Origin: Paraescarpia echinospica
Lineage: Eukaryota; Annelida; Polychaeta; Sabellida; Siboglinidae
Direction of reading: 5' to 3'
DNA: 64,000 nucleotides
Assembly (NCBI GenBank): GCA_020002185.1
Contig: CM034539.1
Span: 26,260,032-26,324,031 of the forward strand
In this document: positions 13,901 through 22,859 of the stretch, one piece after another
How positions within the stretch are numbered: the stretch's first letter is position 1
Layout: each line of letters starts with the position of its first letter
Position numbers and translations under genes: made by a program
Notes under the pieces: generated by a model
The model's input: the letters and a program-made list of their open reading frames with translations, nothing else
Database searches by the model: none
Told to the model about the DNA's origin: nothing

Positions 13901-16900
13901 TACCCTTCCTTACCAATTGGCCTTCCCATCTCATCCGGCTTCTCACCAACCGTTCTGTTAGGTTGCATTGCATACCAATCTCTTTCTTCGGGACATCCAT
14001 CCTTCTTCTCTCTGCTGTCTTAGTTCTCACGACTCCTATATCCGTAAATCAGTTTAAAAAGAAACTAAAAGAGCTATTACTGTCTAAATATCTTTGAACT
14101 CATGAAATGTCTTATTTTATATTCTACTCATAACCTACCATAATTTGTCATGGTATTATAAGTGATTCAGTTTTTTTATTTTATTTTTTTATTCAATGTA
14201 TTACTGATGTTTAACATTTAATCAAGTCAAAAAACTATACCATATCCCAATATGTAACTTTATTTATTTATTTATCTCCTTAGCAGACATCCACTTTCAT
14301 TTATAAAAAAAAACACTTGTTCATGTAAATATTATTCACCATGTTCCAGTTGTTAATGTTTTAATGTTGCGTTGTAATTTTATGGTATAGGGAACCTGAT
14401 TGGTATAATGGTGATTGTGCAGGTGGTCCTCGACATAAGCCTCTTGGGGGTTCCATAGGATCTCGTCGGTTGCAGTATTGCTTTTTTGTATTCCATTGTA
14501 AATATATTCAGAAATATGTATTGTGACAGAAATAAAGTTCTATTCTATTCTATTCTTCTAACCCAGATGTTCTGACAAACTTGAAACTTCTGTTGTTGTT
14601 GTTTTATTAGCGTCACTGTCTCCAGACCACGATAATAGGCATGCCAATATTACACACGCTCGCGGGAATTTCAATTTCAACTTGTTGGAAACGTTCCTGT
14701 CTACCCGACACACTGTACCTGTGTCTATCACAACACACTTGTATCCGCGTTGCACCTGTACCACCGAATGCCCATCCTCCTTAACCATTCATACGTTTAT
14801 CTCCGTACAATCCAACCAGATTTACAACGCCTCTCTCTGGTGTCCAACCCACTTCACTTCTGTTTTCCCCCTAGCACATTCTCAGTCCATGCTTCTTGAA
14901 CACGTTCCATTCCCCCAAAACGTCTTGTAGCCGTTGTTTGCTCTTTGCTATTATAGTCAGATCATCTCCTTACATCATCATCCTGAGAACATCCTTCATG
15001 CTTATGTTTCTGCTGATATGTTCCATCATCATGATAAACAGTAAACGGCCAAAGTGACTGTTTTGTCTCAAACCGATGTTAACCAGAAACTCTTCAGACA
15101 TCCCAGATCCAACCTCAACTCTTCCGTTCGTTGTTATACCATCCCGGCTTGTGCTTCTGTCACGCTCGTCCATCTCACTGTTACCGTCAGCACCGATAAG
15201 CCTTCCTCCATGTCCACAAATCCCAGTGCCATGCTCCATTTTGTTCCATCTGTCATAATGCAAACACATTATCTTTCGTCCCTCTGCCCTGTCTACATCC
15301 CTGTTGTTCTTCTCCAAATTCGTGTTCGTCTCTTTGGAATCATCCCATCCAGAATCCTCTCTAGCAGCTTCATGATGTGACTTAGAAGTGTAATGCCTCG
15401 GTATCTGCCTGGGTGTTGTACACCTCCTTTCCTTTTTCTATATTGGGACAATTGCTGTCAACTATTTCAATTACGTCTGTCCCGTGACCAAAATTTTATA
15501 GTCAATGACACGTGACCTGTGCCTATTCCAGGGACATGTCAGCCGCAGTCTCAGGTCGTTGGCTGCAACTCAGCCTCCGACTGCCCGAGTGGAGAGTGCT
15601 GCGTCGCCCCACTGCGAGGGAAGAGGGCTCTCCCGTCCCCCATGGGCGGCATCTGTCAGCCGATCCCCAACGAGGGAGGCCGTAAGTGTTATTTTTGAGA
15701 TTTTCGTTGCATGATTTTTTGGTATTATTAGGAACATAACAGTTGATCAAAGATATTATTTGTTGTGGGAACCAGAGACGTCGTAGATCCGTGTTTGCCG
15801 AATGAGCGACTTGTATTTTCAGGTTGTCATACGACAAGTCTACAGGTGGGAGACGGCATGGTGGCGTCGTGTCCCTGTCCTGAAGGACTCAAGTGTGTGC
15901 CAGACGGGGGACACGAGGTGCCCCAAGGACCCACGGGTAAATCTCAACACTATTATAAAATATTCAAAACCACCCTGTTTAGGTTGTCTTTCATCCTCTT
16001 CTGCTCTTCTCATACCCTTATCCACTCCTCCCATCTCCGTTGTGTTCTTCCCTTTTTCCTGCTACCCGCCTCTGTCCTCTTTGCTTGTTTCTTCGTACCC
16101 TTCCTTACCAATTGGCCTTCCCATCTCATCCGGCTTCTCACCAACCGTTCTGTTAGGTTGCATTGCATACCAATCTCTTTCTTCGGGACATCCATCCTTC
16201 TTCTCTCTGCTGTCTTAGTTCTCACGACTCCTATATCCGTAAATCAGTTTAAAATGAAACTAAAAGAGCTATTACTGTCTAAATATCTTTGAACTCATGA
16301 AATGTCTTATTTTATATTCTACTCATAACCTACCATAATTTGTCATGGTATTATAAGTGATTCAGTTTTTTTATTTTATTTTTTTATTCAATGTATTACT
16401 GATGTTTAACATTTAATCAAGTCAAAAAACTATACCATATCCCAATATGTAACTTTATTTATTTATTTATCTCCTTAGCAGACATCCACTTTCATTTATA
16501 AAAAAACACTTGTTCATGTAAATATTATTCACCATGTTCCAGTTGTTAATGTTTTAATGTTACGTTGTGTTTGTATGGTGTAAGGAACCTGATTGATACA
16601 ATGGTGATTGTGCAGGTGGTCCTCGACATAAGCCTCTTGGGGGTTCCATAGGATCTCATCGTTGCAGTATTGTTTTTTTGTATTCTATTGTAAATATATT
16701 CAGAAATATGTATTGTGACCGAAATAAAGTTCTATTCTATTCTATTCTTCCAACCCAGATGTTCTGACAAACTTGAAACTTCTGTTGTTGTTGTTTTGTT
16801 AGCGCCACTGTCTCCAGACCACGATAATAGGCATGCCAATATTACACACGCTCTCGGGAATTTCCATTTAAACTTGTTGGAAACGTTCCTGTCTACCACG

Positions 16901-19900
16901 ACACTCTGTATCTCTGTCTATCACAACACACTTGTATCCGCGTTGCACCTGTACCACCGAATGCCCATCCTCCTTAACCATTCATACGTTTATCTCCGTA
17001 CAATCCAACCAGATTTACAGCGCCTCTCTCTGGTGTCCAACCCACTTCACTTATGTTTTCCCCCAAGCACATTCTCAGTCCATGCTTCTTGAACACGTTC
17101 CATTCCCCCAAAACTTCTTGTAGCCGTTGTTTGCTCTTTGCTATTATGGCCAGATCATCTGCTTACATCATCATCCTGAGAACACCCTTCATGCTTATGT
17201 TTCTGCTGATATGTTCCATCATCATGATAAAAAGTAAACGGCCAAAGTCACTGTGTTGTCTCAAACCGATGTTAACCAAAAACTCTTCAGACATCCCAGA
17301 TCCAACCTCAACTCTTCCTTTCGTTCTTATACCATCCCGGCTTCTGCTTCTGTCACGGACGTCCATCTCACTGTTACCGTCAGCACCGATAAGCCTTCCT
17401 CCATGTCCACAAATCCCAGTGCCATGCTCCATTTTGTTCCATCTGTCATAATGCAAACACATTATCATTCGTCCCTCTGCCCTGTCTACATCCCTGTTGT
17501 TCTTCTCCAAATTCGTGTTCGTCTCTTTGGAATCATCCCATCCAGAATCCTCTCTAGCAGCTTCATGATGTGACTTTGAAGTGTAATGCCTCGGTATTTC
17601 TGTGGGTTTTACTCCCATTCTCTTCCATTTTAGGACATTTGCTGTCAGTCATTTCAATTAAGTGTGTCCCGCGACCAAGTAGTCAATGCCATGTGACTTG
17701 TGCCTATTCCAGGGACGTGTCAGCCGCAGTCTCAGGTCGTTGGCTGCAACTCAGTCTCCGACTGCCCGGTGGGAGAGTGCTGCGTTACCCCACTCCGAGG
17801 GAAGAGAGCTCTCCCGTCCCCCAAGGGCGGCATCTGTCAGCCGATCCCCAACGAGGGAGGCCGTAAGTGTTGGAAATACGAATAAATGAATCAATGAATG
17901 ATGAATTAATGAATGAATTAATAATATGTTATTTAAACAAACAACAAATATCAGTTATATAGTGCATATAATTGTTTGGAATGTGTTGAAACAGGGAAAA
18001 ACGAAGTGAAATACTTATGACATTTACCCTGTTGTTAACATAACTTACTAAAATGTCTGAACAATATTTGACTGTACATTACCTTACTGTATACGTTAGT
18101 GTAAGATCAATGTCACGTTTCGAAGTGTAATATTACAATTTTAATTCGTAAATGTATTTTCATTGCAGATCAAAAGAAGTATACATATAAAACATGTCAT
18201 ACATATTTACATGTATTCAGCTGAAATTTAATTAAATTTTCGTGGTTGACTTTACTAATATTCAAACAAAAATGGTTAATAACATTAAGGCATGCCTTTC
18301 ATTTTATGATTGGGAACTTAAAAGTTTGTTAAACGTACATATGCGAACTTGTTATTTTGTCGTGCCAACCAGAGACGTTATTGATCCATGTTTGTCGAAT
18401 GAGCGACTTGTATTTTCAGGTTGCCACACGACTAGTCTACATGTGGGAGGCAACATGGTGGCGTCATGTCCCTGCCCCGAAGGACTCAAGTGTGTGCCGG
18501 ACGGGGGACGCGAGGTGCCCCAGGGACCAACGGGTGAAATAAACGGGTTATGTTTTTTGTTAATATGTATTGTAGTGAAAACCTGCGGGTGTCTAATTGT
18601 ATTATGTCTCGGACGAATACGCATAATGGAGAATGTTTATTCTTCCTGGAACTGATTATATATTTATTTTTGCTTTGAGCTAGGGTATCACCTTAATTAA
18701 TAATGTTATTGTTGTATTAATGTTAATGACGTGATTCTTAGTATGAATTCTTAACACTGTGAATCAACTTAATTTCTAACACGAATCCACCACGAGTAAC
18801 ATTTCGTGGATTCAAATACAGGTAGAACGGAGATTGACATTTAAAAAAATATTTTGTTGTGTCCACGAAAAAAATATGCCTTATGTAACGAAAACCTTTC
18901 GTTCAAATCAATCAAGCCACAATACAACACTTGTGTGGGCCACTCCACTCGGAGTATGGCAACGACACGTTTTATTCAACTAATACACTCTGGCTACGGC
19001 GACTCTACTTCGGTGTGCCGGCCACGCACTCCCCATTGCCTACTGACAACGCCGAGCTACAACTTGTCATTGTCACTGTCTCAGTCTAGTCTATTCTTAG
19101 CCACCACAACTGGCTTATTGCATAACAACTCAGTATGTAAGGTGCACTACGCTGACCTTATGTACACCATCCGCTGGGTCTACTTAATTAAAACTAGACC
19201 GTCTAAACCCTGTTTCGTAACAATTTAATTAAAACTCCGACCGAGACACGAGCGTGTGCATAGACGATATCACAATGGAGACGACAACGCAATAACACGT
19301 TTGAATGGTTTGATTCTTTTGCATTTGACAGATTATGCATTTGGTCCCTTCTGCATAATATAATTTTTTCACGGCAAGAAAACATCCACATACGTGGAAA
19401 AGGAAAAACCACTATGGTGATGTGATCTACAAAAAAGAATGCTGGCGCTGCATTAGCTGCTACCATACCATTTATATGGAATAAACGACATGGGCGATTT
19501 ATCAAAAGCGGATACAGTTAGGCTAAATGACTATAATCAAAGGCGAATACGGGAACATTAGTAGTGTTTAATTACTATTATTACATGGAGCGCAGCGGTG
19601 TAGTGCTAGAGCATCGGGACTTTCAATCGAGAGAAGCCGTGTTTGAATCCTGTTCTGCTGTTTCGAACCTTGGGCAAGTTCGTTCACTCTATGTTGCTCT
19701 AGTTCACTCGATTGTATGAATGAGTCTACTTATTATATTATATTATAATATTCGATTTCGATACGCATCCCTGTACTTTGATGATCACATGTTGTCACTT
19801 TGTGTCAGCAGATATATTGGACAGAGGCATTCAGACATCGTCAAGTAGATACAGTGTATTAAAACACATATATTATTAATCCCTTTCTATACAGGATTAT

Positions 19901-20402
19901 TATGTATACATTACGGTTTTAAAGAAGCATGTAGCATAAACTGTTTGACTGGGTGACCATTGTTAAGATATATTATTGTTTTATTTGGTCCAGGAAAATG
20001 CTATCCGGAGACAAAGATAGTGCCTTGCTTCTCGTCCGTCGATTGTCCGACAAACGAATGCTGCGTGACTCCGTTACGCGGCAAGAGATCACTTTCTCTG
20101 GATTCCTTCTTCAGGGGAGGCATCTGCCTCCCGAGTCCAACCAAAGGAGAGCGTAAGTATTCTCAACAGTTGATGCATCTATGAAACTGATGTCACAATC
20201 ATAAATATGCCCTAGAGATGGTCAAAACGATCGGGTGAGGATGAAACATTACAACTTTTCCCTATGTTTTGTTGCAATGAGAAACATTTGGGGCCACACA
20301 GATCTGGTTGCTGGTCACGTGATGGATATGGCAATTGGTGGATCCATTATGTCACGTTTTGCATAGCAATCAGGTACGACATCTCTCCCCCCCCTCTCTC
20401 TC

Positions 20403-20436
<34 letters not shown>

Positions 20437-22257
20437 CGGAAACATGATTGCTAACGCAAAGCTGTAAACACAGCATTATTTCCTTATTATTATATTATTT
20501 TAATTCCATAAATTAATTATTTTGTGTTGTATTCTATTACTGTTTTATTATACTATTGTAGAATTTGTACTATTTTTGTGAAATAACAAATACTGATTAA
20601 TTGATTTCATACATTTCAGACATGTTTCTATCTGCTCGTTTCCAGGCTGTCTTGTACATGTCCGATCAAACAGGCTGGGGACGTCCATGTCTTGTCCGTG
20701 TTCTTCAGGACTCAGATGTGTTCCTAACAGCAGCTACCATGCATTCAAAGGACCGATGGGTAAGTGTGTCTACATATCTTGTTCACAGATACTGATTTAT
20801 AGAAATTTATTTTTTATTTGAATCTCTGATTCAAAATAGGTCCAGATTTCACTGTTATATTTTCAAGATTTGTTCTGATTATTCTCTTTACGTAAACAAT
20901 GTCGGAGTGGTATGAATTAATCTTATGTTCAACGCCCTCTCGCACAGTCCGTATAATTAGGATAGACTGGGGCAGCGCGGCCCCTGGGGGTAATACGGCC
21001 CCCCGTCACGTACGCTAAATTTTAATTCTGAATGTCCCAAAATCTTGTACAAAATGATGCTGACATATATCAGGTAACTATCCAGAAAATTCAGCAACGT
21101 GAGACAGATGTAATTAAATCAGTGTGCTTTTGAAATATTTTGTGCAGTTTGATGTAATATTTTGCCAATGGTCAAACTGGTGCCACTCATTATGTAAAGG
21201 TGCAAATCACGAACGTAACTGGTGACATTATAATATCATCATTCAGCTTGCATGTCAGACAATAAAACGTGGGGAAAGTAGGTAGCGTTTTGCATAGATG
21301 GTGTTAAGACACACAATTTGCATTTGAGGTAAGACGGCCTCTATCGGCTTCCTATACATATACATGGTCAGTATATTAAATTTTATGACACATGCTGCAC
21401 ACAGTGTAAAACATAACGTTTTCATGCTAAAGTTGCATAATAAAAAATATGCTCGTCTGCATGCCAAAATTATAACAAAATAATAAGAAATCCAAAACTT
21501 GTGATGAAGTATTAAGAAACATAATAGGTCTCATACATAAGTTGCAAAATATATAGTAGATATGTTAATTACAATTTAAATTTAACAGCTAGGGTAACTT
21601 AATATATTACTTTTGTTTATATGCGTTATATTTTCAAAGAATAATTCGTACTTATAGACGAAAAACGCAAACGGAATGTCATGGACTGACTTGCGCCAAG
21701 TGTGGGGGGGGGCTCTTGCCTCATGGTATGGGGCAACACGGTTTTTTGGGTACTCGTACTACTTTGCATATAATGATATAAAACTTATCTGATTTATCTG
21801 TTTATTGAAAACAGTTTTCCTCTGGGTAACACATGCATTTGTCTTTAATAGCGTAGTTTCATGGTTGGTAATCGGAACGTTATCCTTAGAAGGGCCGCGC
21901 TGCCCCAGGCTACCTTATCATGTTATACCCTGACTTTGGAGTATTACAACTTCATCTCATCCGAGGCGCCGAAAGCCACTCACCTCTTGGCTTTCTTGGA
22001 GCACTGACCGCTAAACTACAAATTGGCGATGCATTTCAGAAACACAACGGCAGTTATTTAGAATTATCTACTTACGTGTTTATGATATGCTTCGCTTTTC
22101 TAGATGGTTTTTCTGTTACATCAGAGAATATAGTGTCCCATATGGATATCGTGAAGCGGAGTTACATGGTTATATGGCATGTTTTCTTCTTGTAGGAATC
22201 TGTGAGCCTTACACAATCAACCGAGCCATGGCGGCAAAACTCGGACTACAGGAATGA
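7134..22257 (+). CDS. secreted protein with six tandem prokineticin-like domains (14 exons, 587 aa)
   Basis: The proposed join is 7134-7184, 9226-9415, 10451-10582, 11033-11182, 11322-11435, 13337-13486, 13628-13741, 15532-15681, 15823-15936, 17713-17862, 18420-18533, 19994-20152, 20646-20759 and 22196-22257. All introns are GT-AG. Intron 1 is phase 0 and all others are phase 1. The sum is 1,764 nt, which is 588 codons including TGA. Residues 1-17 are a Leu-rich signal peptide. Six domains follow (first to tenth Cys about 33-127, 136-215, 224-303, 312-391, 400-479 and 488-570). Each has the pattern C-x5-C-x4-CC-x(17-22)-C-x(8-9)-C-x(14-18)-C-x-C-x5-C-x(15-16)-C. This matches the prokineticin/astakine fold, including a CPC...GLKC motif. 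Such proteins are extracellular ligands (GPCR agonists in vertebrates, blood-cell cytokines in arthropods). The receptor and role here are unknown. The vertebrate AVITGA N-terminus is absent. A Dickkopf- or colipase-type fold is the main alternative. Confidence 0.85.
7220..7312. repeat. CA/GC-alternating microsatellite in intron 1
   Basis: The sequence is purine-pyrimidine alternation (GCGCGCGCACACACAC, then CACGCACGCACAC, then GTGTGTGTGCGTGTG). It begins 35 bases after the exon 1 donor. Confidence 0.8.
7441..7770 (+). mobile_element. hAT-type transposase remnant in intron 1
   Basis: The plus-strand frame reads HWLSGGKVLSRMFELRDEL, then LQDNYWVTKFAYMADNV, then in a shifted frame YDWVRDPFVSSALASAVELP. 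These match from memory the C-terminal half of ZBED5-like (hAT superfamily) transposase proteins (WLSRG-V--R-FELR-EL ... W---LAYL-DIF; -WVRNPF). It is interrupted by a frameshift and followed by a microsatellite. It is not spliced into the host gene model. Confidence 0.6.
7785..8275. repeat. compound AT / CA / GA microsatellite, then GGGA-rich tract
   Basis: TATATA repeats (7785-7835) pass to ACACAC (7838-7856), TATATA, then GAGAGA (7874-7900), then about 370 bases of GGAGGGA-type purine repeat. Predicted peptides from both strands are composition artefacts. Confidence 0.9.
8290..9225. other. rest of intron 1, no gene
   Basis: It is AT-rich and contains about 130 bases (8950-9120) that resemble 20240-20370 in intron 12 (CCCTATGTTTT, GAAAACATTTGGGG, TTGTTGCTAGG...GTCACGTGAT). 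This suggests a dispersed repeat or an old duplication within the gene. No exon is supported here. Confidence 0.45.
9226..9415 (+). CDS. exon 2: first half of domain 1
   Basis: The acceptor is CTATTCTTAG| and the donor CAG|GTAACT, phase 0 in and phase 1 out. It encodes Cys 1-5 of domain 1 (SCESGRDC, DDQCC, GTC), with a loop between Cys 4 and 5 that contains KRSLSA twice. One extra cysteine (residue 21) lies before Cys 1 and may be removed with the leader. Confidence 0.8.
9416..10450. other. intron 2, no gene
   Basis: AT-rich non-coding sequence between exons 2 and 3. I see no mobile element or conserved frame. Confidence 0.5.
10451..10582 (+). CDS. exon 3: second half of domain 1
   Basis: The acceptor is TACCCCAG| and the donor GCAG|GTAAGT, phase 1 on both sides. 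It encodes Cys 6-9 of domain 1, including DTCPCQKGLKCVPDG. The tenth Cys of the domain is in exon 4. Confidence 0.85.
11033..11182 (+). CDS. exon 4: first half of domain 2
   Basis: The acceptor is CCTATTCCAG| and the donor GCC|GTAAGT, phase 1/1. The opening G-T-C supplies Cys 10 of domain 1. VVGC, SDC, GECC and GGIC then give Cys 1-5 of domain 2, with RGKRALPSP in the Cys 4-5 loop. Confidence 0.88.
11322..11435 (+). CDS. exon 5: second half of domain 2
   Basis: The acceptor is TATTTTCAG| and the donor ACGG|GTAAAT, phase 1/1. It encodes Cys 6-9, with SCPCPEGLKCVPDGG and the conserved end PQGPTG. Confidence 0.88.
11525..12350 (+). mobile_element. LINE 3' end in intron 5 (copy 1)
   Basis: The frame ends with SVNQFKKKLKELLLSKYL and a stop near 11920, the usual end of a Jockey/CR1-superfamily ORF2. 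A 3' UTR follows and a short tandem tail GAAATAAAGTTCTATTCTATTC (about 12325-12346). Confidence 0.6.
12360..13195 (-). mobile_element. antisense reverse-transcriptase fragment in intron 5 (copy 1)
   Basis: On the minus strand, decayed frames contain EEFLVNIGLRQ followed by LLFIMMMEHISRNI (the G-L-R-Q-G-D...LLF RT block). Near 12770 there is a degenerate A-D-D-L-T-I-IAKSKQRLQDVL. The C-terminal side includes GHSVVQVQRGYKC. Stops and frameshifts show that it is dead. Confidence 0.6.
13337..13486 (+). CDS. exon 6: first half of domain 3
   Basis: This exon has the same length, splice signals and frame as exon 4 and is near-identical in sequence. It differs at a few residues (SLMGG in place of SPMGG). 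Confidence 0.88.
13628..13741 (+). CDS. exon 7: second half of domain 3
   Basis: It is a paralogue of exon 5 with identical length and splice signals. It reads CPCPDGLKC where its sisters read CPCPEGLKC. Confidence 0.88.
13790..14556 (+). mobile_element. LINE 3' end in intron 7 (copy 2)
   Basis: It is a near-identical paralogue of the intron 5 fragment, truncated at its 5' side by the deletion shared with copy 3. It ends in (TTCTA)n. Confidence 0.6.
14558..15390 (-). mobile_element. antisense reverse-transcriptase fragment in intron 7 (copy 2)
   Basis: Paralogue of the 12.4-13.2 kb fragment carried along in the unit duplication. It has the same GLRQ and IAKSKQRLQD remnants. Confidence 0.6.
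15532..15681 (+). CDS. exon 8: first half of domain 4
   Basis: It is near-identical to exon 6 (SDCPSGECC in place of SDCPAGECC, and SPMGG restored), with identical splice signals. The flanking intron sequence is also near-identical to that of exon 6. Confidence 0.88.
15823..15936 (+). CDS. exon 9: second half of domain 4
   Basis: It is near-identical to exon 7, with the glutamate form CPCPEGLKC, phase 1/1. Confidence 0.88.
15985..16750 (+). mobile_element. LINE 3' end in intron 9 (copy 3)
   Basis: Third duplicate of the same insertion, with the (TTCTA)n tail at about 16728-16748. Confidence 0.6.
16755..17620 (-). mobile_element. antisense reverse-transcriptase fragment in intron 9 (copy 3)
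   Basis: This is the longest of the three. The minus frame 17618-17163 includes HEAAREDSGWDD, NNRDVDRAEGRMIM and EEFLVNIGLRQ. These correspond to a LINE RT stretch around the palm domain with lost consensus residues. Confidence 0.6.
17713..17862 (+). CDS. exon 10: first half of domain 5
   Basis: It belongs to the same exon family as 4, 6 and 8 but carries more replacements (NSVSDCPVGECCVTPL and SPKGG). The intron that follows is about 560 bp instead of about 140 bp. Confidence 0.88.
18420..18533 (+). CDS. exon 11: second half of domain 5
   Basis: It is of the exon 5 family with the variant SLHVGGNMV before ASCPC. The donor is ACGG|GTGAAA, the only GTG-type donor in the gene. Confidence 0.87.
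18534..19587. other. intron 11, no gene
   Basis: AT-rich. A segment at about 19440-19510 (GCTGCATTAGCTGCTACC ... AATAAACGACATGGGCG) resembles the tail of the SINE at 39.2 kb (GCTGCATTAGCTGCTGCC ... GTAAACGACACGAGCG), so it is probably a SINE remnant. Confidence 0.5.
19588..19745 (+). mobile_element. tRNA-derived SINE, partial
   Basis: The head GAGCGCAGCGGTGTAGTGC has a B-box-like GTGTTTGAATCCTG at about 19639. It is followed by the family's body TTCGAACCTTGGGCAAGTTCG. It lies in intron 11 in the same orientation as the gene. Confidence 0.6.
19994..20152 (+). CDS. exon 12: first half of domain 6
   Basis: The acceptor is GGTCCAG| and the donor GAGC|GTAAGT. It encodes GKC (Cys 10 of domain 5) and Cys 1-5 of domain 6 (VDCPTNECC ... 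GGIC). The loop RGKRSLSLDSFF is three residues longer than in domains 2-5. This is a clearly older, divergent copy. Confidence 0.83.
20383..20440. repeat. CT then GTGC microsatellite in intron 12
   Basis: CCCCCCCTCTCTCTCT is followed by eight GTGC-type repeats. It is simple sequence with no coding value. Confidence 0.85.
20646..20759 (+). CDS. exon 13: second half of domain 6
   Basis: The acceptor is TTTCCAG| and the donor ATGG|GTAAGT, phase 1/1. The length (114 nt) matches exons 5, 7, 9 and 11. It encodes Cys 6-9 with MSCPCSSGLRCVPN. Confidence 0.8.
20965..21910. mobile_element. MITE-like DNA transposon in the last intron
   Basis: Terminal inverted repeats GACTGGGGCAGCGCGGCCC (20965-20983) and GGGCCGCGCTGCCCCAGGC (21892-21910) match at 18 of 19 positions. 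Both ends are flanked by TA (20963-20964 and 21911-21912), a TA target duplication as in Tc1/mariner/pogo-type elements. The 946-bp interior has no transposase frame, so the element is non-autonomous. It lies wholly within the intron between exons 13 and 14. Confidence 0.85.
22196..22257 (+). CDS. exon 14: terminal Cys and stop
   Basis: The acceptor is TTCTTGTAG|. It encodes GIC, supplying Cys 10 of domain 6, then a basic/hydrophobic tail ending KLGLQE and TGA at 22255-22257. It fits as terminal exon because the sixth domain would otherwise lack its last cysteine. Confidence 0.75.
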
Positions 22258-22473
22258 AGAATAAACCATCCGCCCATTCGCACATTATTTTGTTATATGT
22301 TATACAAACTGGGTTTTGGTTTAGAACAAACGAAATCAGTAAATGGTTAATGTTATATCTTTCGTTTCAACTTTACGTTGGTTAGTTGTAGAGGTATATA
22401 TATTTTCATTGTTAATTTGTCTGGTGGTTGTAACTCACGAAATATGTTGTTTTCGCTGAATGCTAGTGTCAGC

Positions 22474-22479
22474 AATAAA
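22474..22479 (+). other. probable polyadenylation signal
   Basis: AATAAA lies about 217 bases after the stop codon of the six-domain gene. Another AATAAA at 22260-22265 is only three bases past the stop and is less likely to be used. Confidence 0.5.
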
Positions 22480-22761
22480 GGTTAACATAATAATGTTTGT
22501 GGTTCCTGTTTCATTCTCTCAAATTTTAGATTATCACAAGTAAGAGTCATATCGTTTATATTATTTTCCTAGGGTGATGTTGTACAGTAAGTAGGCATTT
22601 TAGTTTTGCCAATTATGCTATTAAAATTTCACCAGTTCGTTGCATGACGTGCGACATGTATCGTGTTACGTATTGTGTGTATATCTACTATGAGCGGTAT
22701 AATAAAAGGTGGTTTTTTTCAGTTGTACTGGATGCATTTACAGTAATTTACTTACCATATA

Positions 22762-22843
22762 GTATATATATATATATAATATATTATATATATATATATA
22801 TATTATAATATATATATATTATATATATATATATATATATGTC
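22762..22843. repeat. AT microsatellite
   Basis: An almost pure TATATA run with small interruptions, able to fold on itself. Confidence 0.9.
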
Positions 22844-22859
22844 TCTCTTGCGAAATATT

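Larger units (their letters stand above)
11033..17862 (+). repeat. tandem genomic duplication of exon-pair units
   Basis: Unit starts at 11033, 13337, 15532 and 17713 give periods of 2,304, 2,195 and 2,181 bases. Each unit carries a 150-nt exon, a short intron, a 114-nt exon and a long intron with the same LINE debris in the same order. The second and third long introns share a deletion of about 129 bases (equivalent to about 11487-11615 of the first). They also share a roughly 23-base insertion near TTCATGTAAATATTATTCACC. The fourth unit keeps the exons but its introns are different. Confidence 0.92.
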
